Source: Persicaria tinctoria
Taxonomy: Eukaryota > Streptophyta > Magnoliopsida > Caryophyllales > Polygonaceae
Direction of reading: 5' to 3'
NCBI GenBank assembly: GCA_037127255.1
Contig: JBANSL010000004.1
Span: forward strand, 85,022,627 to 85,086,626
DNA: 64,000 bases
The translations under genes were made by a program, and so were the position numbers. Below are positions 11,561-23,590 of this stretch, piece by piece. The notes below the pieces were generated by a model that worked only from the letters and a program-made list of their open reading frames with translations, did no database searches and was not told the origin of the DNA. The stretch's first letter is position 1; the number at the start of each line of letters is the position of its first letter.

Positions 11561-13089
11561 GTACCTCTCTGATCAATCGAATCTTCTATTTCAGTGACAT
11601 GATTTTCGGAACGATTCGCGATAATATGGTTTCCGAACTTCAATCTAGCTTTCATAATTAGGTCTAGGTTTTCGCCCTGTTTGATTGAATCTCTTGATGT
11701 ATTTCGTGTAAATTGAATTTCATTTTATAAATGCTAGAACTAACAATCATTATTATTTTGCCTGGATTAACGTCGCTGTTTTCCTTGAACAGTTTTTGGT
11801 ATTCGCTCGATTTTTTGCGTCGTAACTCGTAATGGACAAATTTATGTTCTCTGTGGGACTGAATTTGGCGCGAGATTTGGCCTTTTCTGCTCCTTTGAGT
11901 GGTGTTATTACTGCTTTTGTCTTGGAATTTAGGGGTCGTGAGGTGTGATGTTCAAGCCGGAAATCTGTAGATATTCCAGAATTTCACAGATAAATTGACG
12001 AAGAAACCAATTCTAGTTAGGGTTCGCTATGCAAGAGAAAGTAAACGAAACCCTCTCACTTAGTATTAACTATTATAGAAATTAATAATCATAATATAAA
12101 ATGACCTCTGACTAACTGGGACACGAAGTCATTTGACTCTGCAAACCAATTCTAATGTTCTTGGTCAACTTGAGCACTCAAGAATCTTTTTTTTGGTCAA
12201 GAGGGCTACAGCCCAAATAGCTTCTCCGTTGACTCTTCAAACCAATTCTAATGTTCTTGGTCAACTTGAGCACTCAAGAAATACCTGCTAATCCCAAGTA
12301 ACATATATAAACAATTATTGTAGCTTGAAGAATTGATCTCTATATGCTATTGCGAATTTTATCGTGAGATGTATTATGACAGAGAAATCAAGCATAGGAA
12401 ATGTATGTTTTTCGACCCATTAGCACTAGGTTTCCTGTTTACTTTATACTTCCAACAGTGAAGTATCAAATTCAATTTCTTTTTTGAATGAAGTTGAAGT
12501 CATAGTCGATATAGTTGCTAGCTCCGGAGATTCCAATTTCTTATGTAGCCTTTAAGATGCCCTTTTCAATTGACACAATTAGTACTACGTATATGGCATA
12601 GCCGAATAGAGACTCGCAACATCCATAGACAGGCAGTTTAGAACATTAAATATCTAAGAGGGATAATGGCTTTCTTCTTCTCATGGAGGTTCCTCACTTC
12701 TGTTTAACTGTTCAATATACTAAAATTTGAATCCTCTCTATTTGTTTTACGAACAATTTCATGCCAGGATACGTAATTTTTTATTCTTATCCTTCGCCAA
12801 CTTCGTGACTGATACATCTACACTTTTAAGTTGCACAATTTTTGGCAGAAAGAACTTTTATATTATAAGATGCCGTCTAAGAAAATATTTGTACAGATGG
12901 AAAGGTAATTCAGATTTTTTCACCATTTGCATTTTAATTTTTTGCATCTCTATTTCTCTCCATATGCCCATTTGTGTACATTAGGCTGATTACTCCATAG
13001 GTTACCTATTCTTGTTTGTGCTTCATACCATTTCTCTGTTATCAGATCTGCTGAATGATATTCTTATGCCTGTCGTGTAAGGATTCAGC

Positions 13090-15823
13090 ATGCCGGAGAT
13101 TCAGCTGGGGGCTCACACTTTTAGGTCTCATGGAGTCACTGTTGCCAGGTTTCATATGCATGACTGGATAGTTCTCTTATCTTTAATGATAATAGAGGTA
13201 GTCTTGAATGTTATAGAGCCGTTTCACCGCTTTGTTGGAAAAGATATGATGACAGATCTGACGTACCCATTGAAGTCAAATACTGTTCCCTTTTGGGCTG
13301 TTCCAGTACGTGCTCCACTTCTATGATTTTTTTCATTTGCGAACCCTTGGCATTGCATTGTGCCTATGGCCATCTTTAATATTTCTTGTCTTTCTGTTTT
13401 TTCCCCTTCTGACAGATAATAGGTATTGTGCTGCCTATTGTGGTCTTCAGTGCAATTTACTTCAGGAGAAGAGATGTTTATGATATGCATCATGCTGCAT
13501 TAGGTTGCTTTCTTCTTTTACCCATCTTGATTTTAATTTTTAAGTTGACACCGAACTAATGGATGTTCCAAATGTCCAGGGATTCTGTACTCCGTCTTGA
13601 TTACAGGAGTTATAACTGATGCAATTAAAGATGGAGTTGGAAGGCCGCGTCCAGATTTCTTTTGGCGTTGCTTTCCAAATGGAACAGGGGTGCGTATTAT
13701 CTGTCATGATGTTGCTAACTTTGTGATAAGTTTGGCTCATTGTTTTCATCATTGAGTACATTTTATGTCCAGATTTTTGATCCAGTAACCGGCGGTGTGC
13801 TGTGCAATGGAAATCCATTGGTTATAAAGGAAGGTCACAAAAGTTTTCCAAGTGGCCATACATCATGTATGTTGCTTTCTGATGGTTTAAAAATTAGGTT
13901 TTATTTACATTGTTGGTTAATTGTTTCATTGGATAAGAAATTGCATTATAATAAGATGAGGGAAAACGTTTCCAAATTTAAGCAATAAGCACTCCCTTCT
14001 ATATTTTATCCCCCTCCCGGCCTCCTCTCTTCGTGCTTAAAGTTTCTTGGGGCAGTAAGTAATTGCTCCTTGCTGACCTGTAAGTGCAATATCTTTTATG
14101 GGAATGTTGGAACAAATCAATGGTTTTGTTTTTATACTACTGCATATCAACTGTTATCAATGGGAAATATTGGTTGGAACCTCAACTCTTATCATTCACC
14201 TTATTAACATCATGTAGCCTATTAAACTATTATGCTGTCAAATTATTAATTCAGTTAGATACTTGTTTCCAACATGCAGGGTCTTTTGCTGGTATGGTGT
14301 TTCTTGCTTGGTATTTGGCAGGAAAAGTTAGAGTATTCGATCGCAAGGGTCATGTTGCAAAGCTCTGTCTTGTTTTACTTCCTCTATTAGTTGCTGCACT
14401 TGTTGCAGTTTCTCGTGTGGATGACTACTGGCATCATTGGCAAGATGTATTTGGTGGAGCAATTATAGGTCTGTATATTTGACATTGGATGCTGTTGTTA
14501 TTTCAAGTTCTTTGTTTTATCGTTGAAAATTGGAATCTTTTGCTGGAATTCAGCTAAATATTAGTTTGATGATATTGAGTCCTGTGTAATTTCGTGCAGG
14601 AACGGTCGTTGCGTCTTTTTGCTACTTGCAATTCTTTCCATTCCCTCATGATGATAATGGTATGTTCTTGTTGCATGGCTTGCATTACTAGAAAATCTGT
14701 TTCTTCTCATTAATAATTATCTTCATTTTTGCCCGAGACAATACATGTCTAGGTTAGAATAGTTAGAAAATAGAGACAGTACATGCCTAGGTGATGGTTT
14801 AGTTTTCTGAATACAAGTTGGAAGGGTAGGGCCATGCGTTTCTAGAAACTGACCATAAATAAATGACCAAATTTAATCGACTGTAAATAGTCCGAAATTT
14901 GTGAATTGAAGCCATTTTAAGCAGTACTTTAACACCTTCCTTATTGGATTCGGCTGAACCTTCACTGTCCTTCATTGTCTTGCCATTCATCGTCCTCCTG
15001 TCTCCTTCAGTTCACTTGTTCGGTTGTACCCCTGAGAACTGTCAAGTTTCATTTTCCCTTAGATCTATATCTTCCTTTCTGTGTCATTTTAAATCCCCGA
15101 TTGCTTAGATCCTTTATTTTCCATCTATGTGATAAATTTTAGGCTGAATTGAATCTTGCATTGTACTGCTGGATTTGTCTTGTTCTCAAACCAAGATCTA
15201 TTTTTCTGGATAAAAGGACAGTATGATTGTCTGGTTAAAATGACAGTATGATACCTCCCGATTCCTGCCAAATGTCTAGTTCATCTAGTCAAATTAGTTC
15301 AACACTTCAACCACTCCCATTTTAAGAAATTTCTTGCTTTGCTCCAAAACAATGGCACGTTTGCAGCCTGTCTAGTAAAATTTGGGACAACTGTCAGTAC
15401 CAATTCTCACTTCTTTGGGAAGCAATTGATCATTTATCATCAAGTCATCTTTCCCTTGAATACCTTCCATATTGCAGCAGAAGTTAATGTCTTTGTATTG
15501 CAAATTTTATACACGAACAAGTTGACCACTCTGAAAGCTTGAGCCTTGAGAAGAATTTATATAATGGTGTTACTACATACATTGCTACCCTGGTCGTCTG
15601 CAAAATTGTAAACAATTGCGAGCTTCTGTTTTATTCAAGTGTTTGGTATGTTTTGCCTTCTTTCTGGATCAACTAATATGCTGAATATTTATTTGTTTTT
15701 GGTTTAGGCTGGGCTCCATATGCATACTTCAACATGCTGACTGAAACAAATAATGGTGAACTGCATTCCACCACCAATCAAGCAACTTTGTTCCACCTTG
15801 AGTACAACCGGGAAACGGTATGA
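13090..15823 (+). CDS. LPP2: Lipid phosphate phosphatase 2 (phosphatidate phosphatase)
   Basis: CDS join(13090..13305, 13416..13503, 13580..13689, 13773..13866, 14280..14468, 14600..14659, 15708..15823), 290 aa, the usual length for LPP2/LPP3. It is an integral membrane PAP2 enzyme that removes phosphate from phosphatidic acid, lysophosphatidate or diacylglycerol pyrophosphate and so damps lipid second-messenger signals. All three catalytic motifs are seen: KDGVGRPRP (118-126), PSGH (164-167, with the catalytic His) and [13 protein letters not shown] (214-226). Several hydrophobic segments flank them (for example near 26-45, 73-90 and 198-213). The start [10 protein letters not shown] is the conserved LPP N-terminus. 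All introns are GT..AG; the last (14660-15707) is just over 1 kb. No defect is seen. LPP2 rather than LPP3 is a choice by overall look. Confidence 0.93.
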
Positions 15824-16687
15824 GGCGAGAAAAATTGATGAAGTGTTACGCCTTGGAAGCTTGGAGAAGAATATTGGCCGATAACCAACTGGATTTCGTG
15901 GCTGTTCCATGAGCTTCACTTGGGAATCCTTTGTGTATTTCCCCAGCCATATTTATCTCTAAAGTCTTCACCTAGGATGCAGGTTTGTCTTCTGCCTTCT
16001 ATTGCTATGCACCGGGTCATTGGCCTGTTCATGGTCTGATTCTTGAAGGCATTTGAACCACTATTAGTTAGGTACTGGACTATGGCGTTCTCATGTTACA
16101 GCGTCTAAAGTAGACATCAAGCTCTAGCGTATTTGTATTTAATCCTTTGTGTATTTCGCTTTTGCATTAATTTATCTTATTCTTATTTAGCCAAAGATGA
16201 TAATGCATTTTCAGTTCTGTAGCTCAATGAGAGCTGAGCTTGGCTTCCTCTTCGTCTTCTTCAGCAATCGAGTAAAAATTGAAAAGTCATATGTGAAGCT
16301 ATTTGTATTCTGCTATTTCAGTTATTTCGATCAAAATCTTCTAGTGCTTACAAATCATGTTCAGAGTTCAGGCCAACAAGACATTGGCATGAACTTGCAC
16401 TCTAAATCTTATATAGAATCACTTCCAACTATTCGATGCAGAAAGAAAATCTTCTCGGAGCATGCCATGTCAATCCCTTGGTTTCAGGAGGAGAATCGGT
16501 TGCTGGCAATCCGAAATCTCTTATCAGCAGGGCACCACTGAATTGTCATCTTTCATTCATGTTTGCGAGTAGCGGGACAGTGATACCTGAGCTGCCTGAT
16601 CCATTGCACCTGCGACTGAATCACACAAGAAGCGGTAAGTGTGTTGAAAGGAACCTATCGGCTTTCGTTTTCAACTACGGCGAATAC

Positions 16688-17579
16688 TTACCAGGTGTTG
16701 GTAGCCGATTCAGTGTCACACTGGGAGGCGTTATCCTTTTCGAGGGAGCAATTCTTGAGGTCCTTAGTGAAATGGTTCGTCGTGTCCAAGAAGTAGAGAA
16801 CGAATGTCAAGACGATGCAGCAGACAAACATAGGGATGCACCCGAAGATCCACAGGAGGAGAGGGAACGCCAAGTAGAACGCGCGCATTCCCAGTGACCA
16901 GAAAATGCTTCCCTGGCTCAAGTGCCGCGCCACGAACTCAATGTACTCGGCTTTCCCTTGAGACGAAACAGACGTGACCAGGAAGCTGACGTGCGCGTAG
17001 TACCTGATCGCCTGCATATTGCAGAAAAATGCCAGCAGGAAGCAGAGCAGAACCGCGAAGTACTTGGATGACATGTCGGTGAAACTGTATGTAACCGTGA
17101 CTCCAAGAAATCGGAGAGTAGTCACCGAGCTGCTGCTGCTCTCGCTGCTGCTGACAAGAGCGGTTATCAACGAGCTCAGAGTGATTGCTATTGTCGCTAG
17201 CTGCGTCGATGCCATCAAGTTGTTTCGTAGTGTCTGTACTGCTAACACCCCGTTCTTCAGCGGATCCTACACATTAACATCAATCACTAGAGATTCAGAT
17301 CCATTACTTCTCTTTTTCTGATGCCCAAATGTCAGCAGAGTAAATATAGATCGATTGGTAAAACAAAGGAATGAATACACAGATGAGATAGGGAGATGAA
17401 GAAGAGGAGAGACTAACAGCCATCAAGGAGTGAACCCATTGGTGGCGCCTCTCGGCGTTGAGGCCGATGACAGTGCGTTTCGGATTGTAAAGGATGGAAT
17501 AGAGGAGCCACCCATGGTAAGCCAACAACACCAGCAATCCTGCAGGAACCAACACATACTCCAGCTCGGTTGTTTCCAT
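16688..17579 (-). CDS. DUF599 family membrane protein, copy A
   Basis: CDS complement(join(16688..17266, 17418..17579)), 246 aa. DUF599 proteins are small multi-pass membrane proteins of unknown biochemical role. Exon 1 (54 codons) gives METTELEYVLVPAGLL with a first membrane span, then the conserved TVIGLNAERRHQWV. Exon 2 starts DPLKNGVLAVQTLRNN, a family hallmark, and adds three further hydrophobic segments plus IRYYAHVSFL and RAFYLAFPLLLW. The 151-bp intron is the shortest of the three local copies. It differs from copies B and C by a Ser run in the second loop and by an acidic C-terminal tail ending ATNTW. The TAA stop lies inside GTAAGT, a strong donor-like sequence. Transcribed toward LPP2, so the two genes are tail to tail. 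Confidence 0.85.
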
Positions 17580-17739
17580 GGCTTTTCCGGCTTATCGGAT
17601 ACTCCTATTCTCGTCGATTTGGTTTCTTCTTCTTCTTCTTCTATGCTTAGAACATCACTGAAAGAAGCATCAACATATACAGAGATATTGACCCTTTTGT
17701 GCACATTACTAGATCTCCATTTGTAGCTGCTGTACATAG

Positions 17740-18223
17740 ACCAACCAACTAGTAAATATATGGCTGTCTTTCTCCTTATTTTATTTTATTTTATTTTTGT
17801 GGCTGTATTTGTTCATCTCCTGGTGGAACAAGCGATGGTAATAAATAATCAGATACCGATAGTTTCCCAACCGGCAACCGCAAGTCAGCAAGAAATTCCA
17901 GTAAGAATGTGGTATTTTTGTGAATTTGTATTTTTTGTGTATCTGTGTAGAGTGAGAAGAAAATATTATTGACTCGCCCGACTGGGGTGGTCCGGTGGTG
18001 TGGAGTAAGGGGTGGTGATGTGGGTTTCTCGTCATCAAAAGACTTGAGTTGATCGGTAGAAGTAGATTTATCCGTTGTGATTTTTGTTGTTGGGACATAT
18101 GTTTGGTGTTTATTACCATAAAATTGAATATGCGTGGCGAATCCTGAAGCGAATAGTTAGGGGGTGGAAGATTAATTAAATCCTTTTTTTTTTCTTTCAA
18201 AAAAACGTCAATATTAATATAAA
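17740..18223. repeat. Copy A upstream region with SINE-like fragment
   Basis: No gene is seen. At 17974-18030 the phrase GGGGTGGTCCGGTGGTGTGG resembles the A-box end of the SINE-like block at 4500-4710 read on its minus strand, and GATGTGGGTTTCTCG follows as a decayed B-box. Called as a fragment of the same SINE family, plus orientation. Confidence 0.35.
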
Positions 18224-18805
18224 CTAGTATAGTTCCCGCGTCATGACGCAATTTTTAAAAAATAAATTGATATTATACAATTTAATAAAATATTATTTAA
18301 ATATTTTGAACTAAACATATAAAAACAAACTCATTAAAATAAGATATAATAAGCTTAATCAAGATGGACTCCATTGTGATAGTATCGAATATTTGCAAAT
18401 AGGCATAGGTTTATATTAATTTAATATTTAGAATTAAACCCATTGATTATTTTTAAGATGAAAATCAATTGGAAAAATTAAAGGGGGAGAAAAAATGATT
18501 AGTTAAAAATAAGAGAATTAAATTAAAAAGAAGAAAAAAAAGATAATTAAATTAAATGAAAATTAAAATTAAAGAGAAAAATAGGATTGGTCATAACTTC
18601 TAAAATCCCTCTAAGTGTGACACGTCAGCCTAAACACTTCTAAATTAAGAGTTTATATATATATTAAATTAAAAAGAAGAAAAAAGATAATTAAATTAAA
18701 TGAAAATTAAAATTAAAGAGAAAAATAGGATTGGTCATAACTCATAAAATCCCTCTAAGTGTGACACGTCAGCCTAAACACTTCTAAATTAAGAGTTTAT
18801 ATAGA
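18224..18805 (-). mobile_element. Helitron-like non-autonomous element
   Basis: On the minus strand it begins TCTATATCTATATAAACTC or TCTATATAAACTCTTAAT, depending on which TC is used, and ends CTAG at 18224 after a hairpin-capable GCGTCATGACGC about 10 bp inside the end. Plus-strand flanks are A (18223) and T (18806). The 5' terminal 25 bp match the element at 9065-9599. Its 5' part is present twice (about 18515-18655 and 18661-18800), so a tandem duplication near the 5' end is clear. No coding capacity. Confidence 0.55.
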
Positions 18806-19662
18806 TATAGATGTATAACTAGAATAAAAAACATAAATCGTGTATACTTTATTTCATGGTTTTCAAATATTTTAATATAACATATTGATTTGAAGTTTTC
18901 GGGTTTAATTATAGTATTAAGTTACGAAGTTTAAACGTTTATAACTTTTACTCATATGTCGGATTTGAACTTATCAAATTGAAGCTAGAGGAATATGCAT
19001 ATTAAATTTTATTTTCGATGGGGTGGGGAGCGACTGTCGATGTAGAAGCTAATAAGAAACAAGAAAATAAATATGTTTATGAATAAAAATTTTAAAAAAT
19101 TAAAAAACATTGAAGTGAGTTGACACACTGTTGAAAATCCAATTTTCGAAGCTAATCAAATTAAAATTTTATTTTACCTTATTTATAACTTTATAATATG
19201 AAAAATAAAAGCTTTAATTTTTTTTTTATTAAAAAAAAGCTCCAAAAAAACTCATGCAAAAGGAAACCCAAGTCCAGTTTATTATTTATCGGTTTTTCTA
19301 TCATATGTACCAAAGGCATAGGAAACCCATATTGAGTAAGCTTCTGTATATTTGAATGTATAGATCCTAAAAAAGCATTATTAAAAATGAATAAAATCAT
19401 TTAAATTTAATTTTTTTTTCTATTTATAGTCTCTTATCCTATGCCCCAAGGACATATAATAGAAAAATCGATTATTTATTTACGTATTTACGAATCATAT
19501 ACTTACATAACTACGAAAAGTCTTGTTTTAGTAAAATACACGTGTTATTATTGATGCAATAATGCAAGTAAGACCGGTAGATTAGAATGTGAATGCACCA
19601 AACTGACTTATTTGATATTTTTTTTCCTATTATAAAAAAAACATTAATATTTGAAAAATGGT
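18806..19662. other. AT-rich spacer, nothing recognised
   Basis: Strongly AT-rich sequence with short open frames of low-complexity composition on the minus strand. No splice-supported exon, repeat family or RNA gene could be identified. Confidence 0.4.
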
Positions 19663-19981
19663 ATTTTTTTTTTTTGAACCGGAAATAATTCGAAGTCCAA
19701 AACTTCAACTGAAGTCTGGACCAACGAGAGGCCGAAAGAAATCGGCAGACGGACTAACCGTCATGATACAACTAGAAAAGCAAAATATAAAAGAAAACCC
19801 GAAAACACAAGATCTCGGCATGAAGATCAAAAGAGAGACAGTCGAAGAACTTCGAGTGAACGCTGCGAATGCGGAAAATATGAGAAAGTCGATGGACTGA
19901 CACGACGACTCTACGCCGGGGAGACAGATGCATAATTTCATTCATTACCATTTTTCAAATGGTAATAAATGAAATTATGCA
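19663..19981 (-). repeat. Poly(T)-headed retroposon fragment with terminal hairpin
   Basis: A T-run at about 19666 is followed by GAACCGGAAATAATTCGAAG and, further in, CGGCAGACGGACTAACCGTC, which recurs near 63960. The same layout occurs at 10148. The right end carries an almost perfect hairpin: GCATAATTTCATTCATTACC, then a short loop, then its complement ending at 19980. A copy of the hairpin arm (TTGAAAAATGGTA) also sits in inverted relation just left of the T-run (about 19652-19664). Probably a minus-strand non-LTR retroposon whose insertion flank was inverted and duplicated. Confidence 0.4.
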
Positions 19982-20813
19982 GGTGTACAACAAGAGCTGA
20001 CCATGTAGCTTCGCTGAAATAAAATCACATAAAATAAAAATATATGACATCATCATGCTTGGTTTTCCGAATAAATGTAGCTATCAATCGATCATACGGA
20101 CTACGGAGTATCGAACAAAATTTTGAGTTTGAATTAATAGAGAATTTCATATCGGATGATATGGTATGAATGATATAACAATCATTGCATCCAATTACGA
20201 GTTGAGATGTAGCTATTACATTTTCAATTTGTGTTATACCGGGCAAGGTTGAATCATTCCAAGTTGAATACAATAACACATGAAAGGGAGGATCAACCCC
20301 TTAATGGATCTACAGTAATCCGATCCAGATGTAGAGTGGACTAAGCCTACTTGAACTGGAAATGATATAAAAAAAGGAGATTTGTTGAGATTTTGGAAAA
20401 AAATTATATCGAAAATTTGAACATTATAAGTTATTACTCCGTATATTATGCTATGTGAACTATTTATTTTATTCTTAATTGATTTCAGAATGGAATCACA
20501 CGATTCTCAATAATAAGACTAACGAACTTTAGTATGTTATTGGAGTCAGCTTAGTCGATTATGAGCAAACTAAAAAAAAAAAGAATGAGATAGTAGGTAC
20601 TTAGACTTGATAGTTATTGAATTTTTTTTCGGATTAGTAAAAAAAGGCAAAAAAATTAAGAGAATAGCCAAAATTTGAAATTGCACTGGCAATTCAAACA
20701 ATGACTTTACTTTAGATAAAAAAAAATATTAAAGTCATTGTTATAAACAACGACTTTGTATTTTTATAATAGAAAAAAACTCATTTGACAAAGTCATTTG
20801 TAATGATCATATA

Positions 20814-21029
20814 TGTTGTAAGGGGTACCCTTGTAGTAGGTATTAGTATCATTGATGTATAAATACTTGAGGGATGGTACTAAGAAGGGCATCAAAGTAA
20901 TAATCCAAATCAATCTCTAATCTCTCTTTCAATCTTTATCCCTCTCCTCTGTATCTCTTTCCCTGCGTCTCTAAACTCTCTCTCTCTCATCTTGCTCGAT
21001 TCACCCTCACTGATCCTCGGATCATAACA
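20814..21029 (+). repeat. Possible short solo LTR
   Basis: The 216-bp block starts TGTTGTAAGGGG and ends GATCATAACA (TG..CA with TGTT/AACA inverted ends). It has a TATA-like GTATAAATACTTGAG one quarter in and a CT-rich leader after it, the layout of a plant LTR with U3/R. No primer-binding site follows and I see no matching 5-bp flanks, so it is a solo or fragmentary LTR at best. Confidence 0.35.
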
Positions 21030-21059
21030 TCCTCCTCTTTACGAAAACCCCAGCAATCA

Positions 21060-21840
21060 AGTTTTTCAATCATTTAAATATGCAAAAATGTGATTATGCA
21101 ACAAATCAAGAAGAGAATCCAAGCAATGGAAAAGTGAGAACTCTATTACAAAAAAGATACCTTAATAATAGAAAAAAGAAAAGAGGATCCTAGAAGACAA
21201 TGCCATATGGGCTCTGTCAGCCTCAATATAATCATGCCCATCTTTCACATGACATTTTAGTACCGTAAATGTGGATGTCGCAAATAGGTAGGAAATAGGT
21301 AGCTCTAAATTGAATGAGATTCATATTATATTTATGCAGGAAATAGGTAGCTCTAAATTGAATGAGAGTGCTATATGCACTCTAATAGATGGATTCTAGA
21401 TCCGTTTTAACTATCGTATGACATCTGTCCAGTAATTATTACAAGTTGTAAAAAAAAATACACAGACGAATCTAGAATCCGACCGTTGTAAGAAAAATAA
21501 AAAAAATTTAAAGTACGACGGATAAAGGATCCGTGCTAATAATGTAAAACACAGAAAAAAGGAAAAAGGAAAGAAAGAGAGAGTACAACAAAATAATCAT
21601 TGAATAAAAAAGAAGCAAAACAACAAGAGTGGATCATTGATCCGCCCTGGTACCAAATTTTTTTTTTAAAAAAAAATCATTGCAAGCCTTTTTCCAGTTT
21701 TTTTTAATCGGACGGATCTAGTGGAGTGCATATAGCACATGTCATGGGTGCATATAGCCACCTCGTATATTTATCTAAGCAATAATTTATTCCCAACATA
21801 ATAACGACTATTTTTAGCCGCTTTTCAATTTCGGAAATTT
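21060..21840. repeat. Duplicated spacer block (older copy), carrying a MITE
   Basis: 21060-21367 plus 21760-21840 match 23290-23590 in the same order, with shared phrases such as GAGGATCCTAGAAGACAATG and GGTAGCTCTAAATTGAATG. The middle (21368-21738) is a separate insert. A 28-bp phrase with AATAGGTAGCTCTAAATTGA is present twice at about 21291 and 21340, next to the insert. The block lies downstream of DUF599 copy B. Confidence 0.7.
21368..21738. mobile_element. MITE with 15-bp perfect terminal inverted repeats
   Basis: The left end GTGCTATATGCACTC and the right end GAGTGCATATAGCAC are exact complements, and the next ~20 bp inside (around TCTAGATCCG and CGGATCTAG) pair as well. The 371-bp body is A-rich with no frame. 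The paralogous block at 23490-23590 lacks it, which supports a real insertion. I could not see a clear target duplication, so the superfamily is open. Confidence 0.65.
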
Positions 21841-22298
21841 TGCGAGGTAACTCTGTGGTTAAGCGTAATTCACATGATAAACAAGGATTTATGATATTTC
21901 GCCTGATAATCTTGGGGTTTCAGGAATTTTTGTCTCACATCCAGAAGTTCTGTTTTGGAAAAAATCGTGATTTTAAAGTTATGAACGGATAAATAATGTA
22001 ATATTAATAAAAGCTGTGGAGGCTTTTCATAAATACTTACCTTTCATAAATTTTTGTGATTTAACGAAAACCAAGTTTTGATTTTTAGAAAAATCCAAGA
22101 AACCCATGGTTTAACAAAAACATATTAATATGTAGATTTTTTAAAGTTTTATTTTGTTATAATTTTTTTTTTGCCATATATGTGTCATGTCATCATTTTT
22201 TTGAGATAAAATTGTTGTGATATTATTTTAACATCAACTAAAGGTTGAGATATTTGTTTTACATTTGAAAAGTGGAAATATAATTTGAACACCCCTTA

Positions 22299-22639
22299 GA
22301 GTATTTACAAGTTACAATGGTTGTGTACAAATGTTTATTTTTTAGACATTTTCTAGCTCCATTGATGGTTTTGGGTGTGTGCAAATGTACACATTTGAGT
22401 ATGTGATGTGCAAATTTGAGCACACCATCTCCCCGTGTGCAAAATTTTTTACAACAAGCAAGACAATTTCATTGATTTTTTAATGATTTTATTTCCCTTT
22501 TTATTTTAAAAAAATTGTATTTCAATGATATGTAAAAAAATGCACATTTTACAAATGGAGCAAATTACTAAAAAGTGATGTTTATTTTTACACATTTTGT
22601 ACAAAGTATACATTTTACACAAAACCATTGTGGATGGTC
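22299..22639. mobile_element. Tourist-like MITE (PIF/Harbinger type) with TTA duplication
   Basis: 341 bp flanked on both sides by TTA (22296-22298 and 22640-22642), the usual PIF/Harbinger target. The ends are inverted: GAGTATTTACAAGTTACAAT on the left against GACCATCCACAATGG on the complement of the right. ACAATGG close to the end is typical of plant Tourist MITEs. No coding frame. Confidence 0.65.
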
Positions 22640-22849
22640 TTAAATATTGAATTATTTTAATTAGTTTCACTTTTGATAAATGTTAAGTAACGGGAGTAAA
22701 CTAACTAATGAGAGAAAAGAGAAAAAAAAATCCTAAAGAGTAATTCATTTTTATATACCGGGTTTGTAATCAAACCATATTCGATTTGGGATTTACACGT
22801 GTCCCAATACCTCAATTCTAGTTTCTAAGCCATAAATCATAGTGGTGGC

Positions 22850-23115
22850 AGAATTAAAACCAGTTTCATAACGTACTTGTTTATCAATGCATTCAATTTC
22901 AATCTCTGCAGCTATGTCATCCAACCTCTAACACAAACAACTGTCCTTATCCGCCATTCACCAGTTCCAATTCCAATTAGCTTATACATTGCTGAATCTA
23001 ACAGTGTTTATGCAGACAAAATCATGTAAGAAACATGTCTGGAGGTGTTCTTGCACTTTCAATTATTCGACGAAGGAACTCACTATCCACAGGGCAGCAC
23101 TGGATGGCAGTTAAG
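22850..23115. repeat. Copy of the 3' flank of DUF599 copy B
   Basis: About 250 bp here match 24325-24580, the region just downstream of DUF599 copy B, almost base for base (for example GTCTGGAGGTGTTCTTGCAC and CCAGTTCCAATTCCAATTAG in both). The match ends before the B coding exon, so this is a 3'-flank duplicate and not a fourth gene. Confidence 0.8.
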
Positions 23116-23289
23116 GCCGATGACTTAACTGCCATCATGAAATGTGTCATAATGGCATATGATAAGAATACTTTTTAAAAGGAAATGAGTTAATCTCATA
23201 ATCTAATTTAAAAATGGCTAAACCGAGTGTATCTAGAAGAAATATTTCACAATTTAGCCTCTTATCTTATGCCCATGGGGGCTTTGAGG

Positions 23290-23590
23290 CATATGATAGA
23301 AAATGTATAAATATATGCAAAAATGTGAATTTGCAAAATCAAGAAGAGAATCCAGGCAGAGCAATGGAAAAGTCAGAACTCAATTATAAAAAAGATACCT
23401 CAATAATTGAAACAAGAAAAGAGGATCCTAGAAGACAATGCCATATGGGCTCTATAGGCCTCAAAATAAACATCCCCATCTTTGACATTAATAGGTAGCT
23501 CTAAATTGAATGGGATTCATATTATATTTTATCTAAGTACTAGTTTATTCCCCAACATAATAAGGACTATTTAGCCATTTTTCAATTTTA
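23290..23590. repeat. Duplicated spacer block (younger copy)
   Basis: Partner of the block at 21060-21840, lacking its MITE. Together with the 3'-flank duplicate at 22850 it shows that about 2.2 kb downstream of DUF599 copy B was duplicated in tandem and then decayed. 23590-24320 holds no recognisable gene. Confidence 0.7.

Noticed and set aside
16436..16897. 153-codon plus-strand frame beside DUF599 copy A
   Set aside because: It overlaps the antisense of the real exon and ends in charged low-complexity sequence; the minus-strand family match is decisive.
20814..21029. Complete LTR retrotransposon starting here
   Set aside because: No primer-binding site, coding region or second LTR follows, and the flanks do not match.
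22850..23115. Possible fourth DUF599 gene
   Set aside because: Only the 3' flank of copy B is repeated here; neither exon 1 nor the DPLKNG exon is present.
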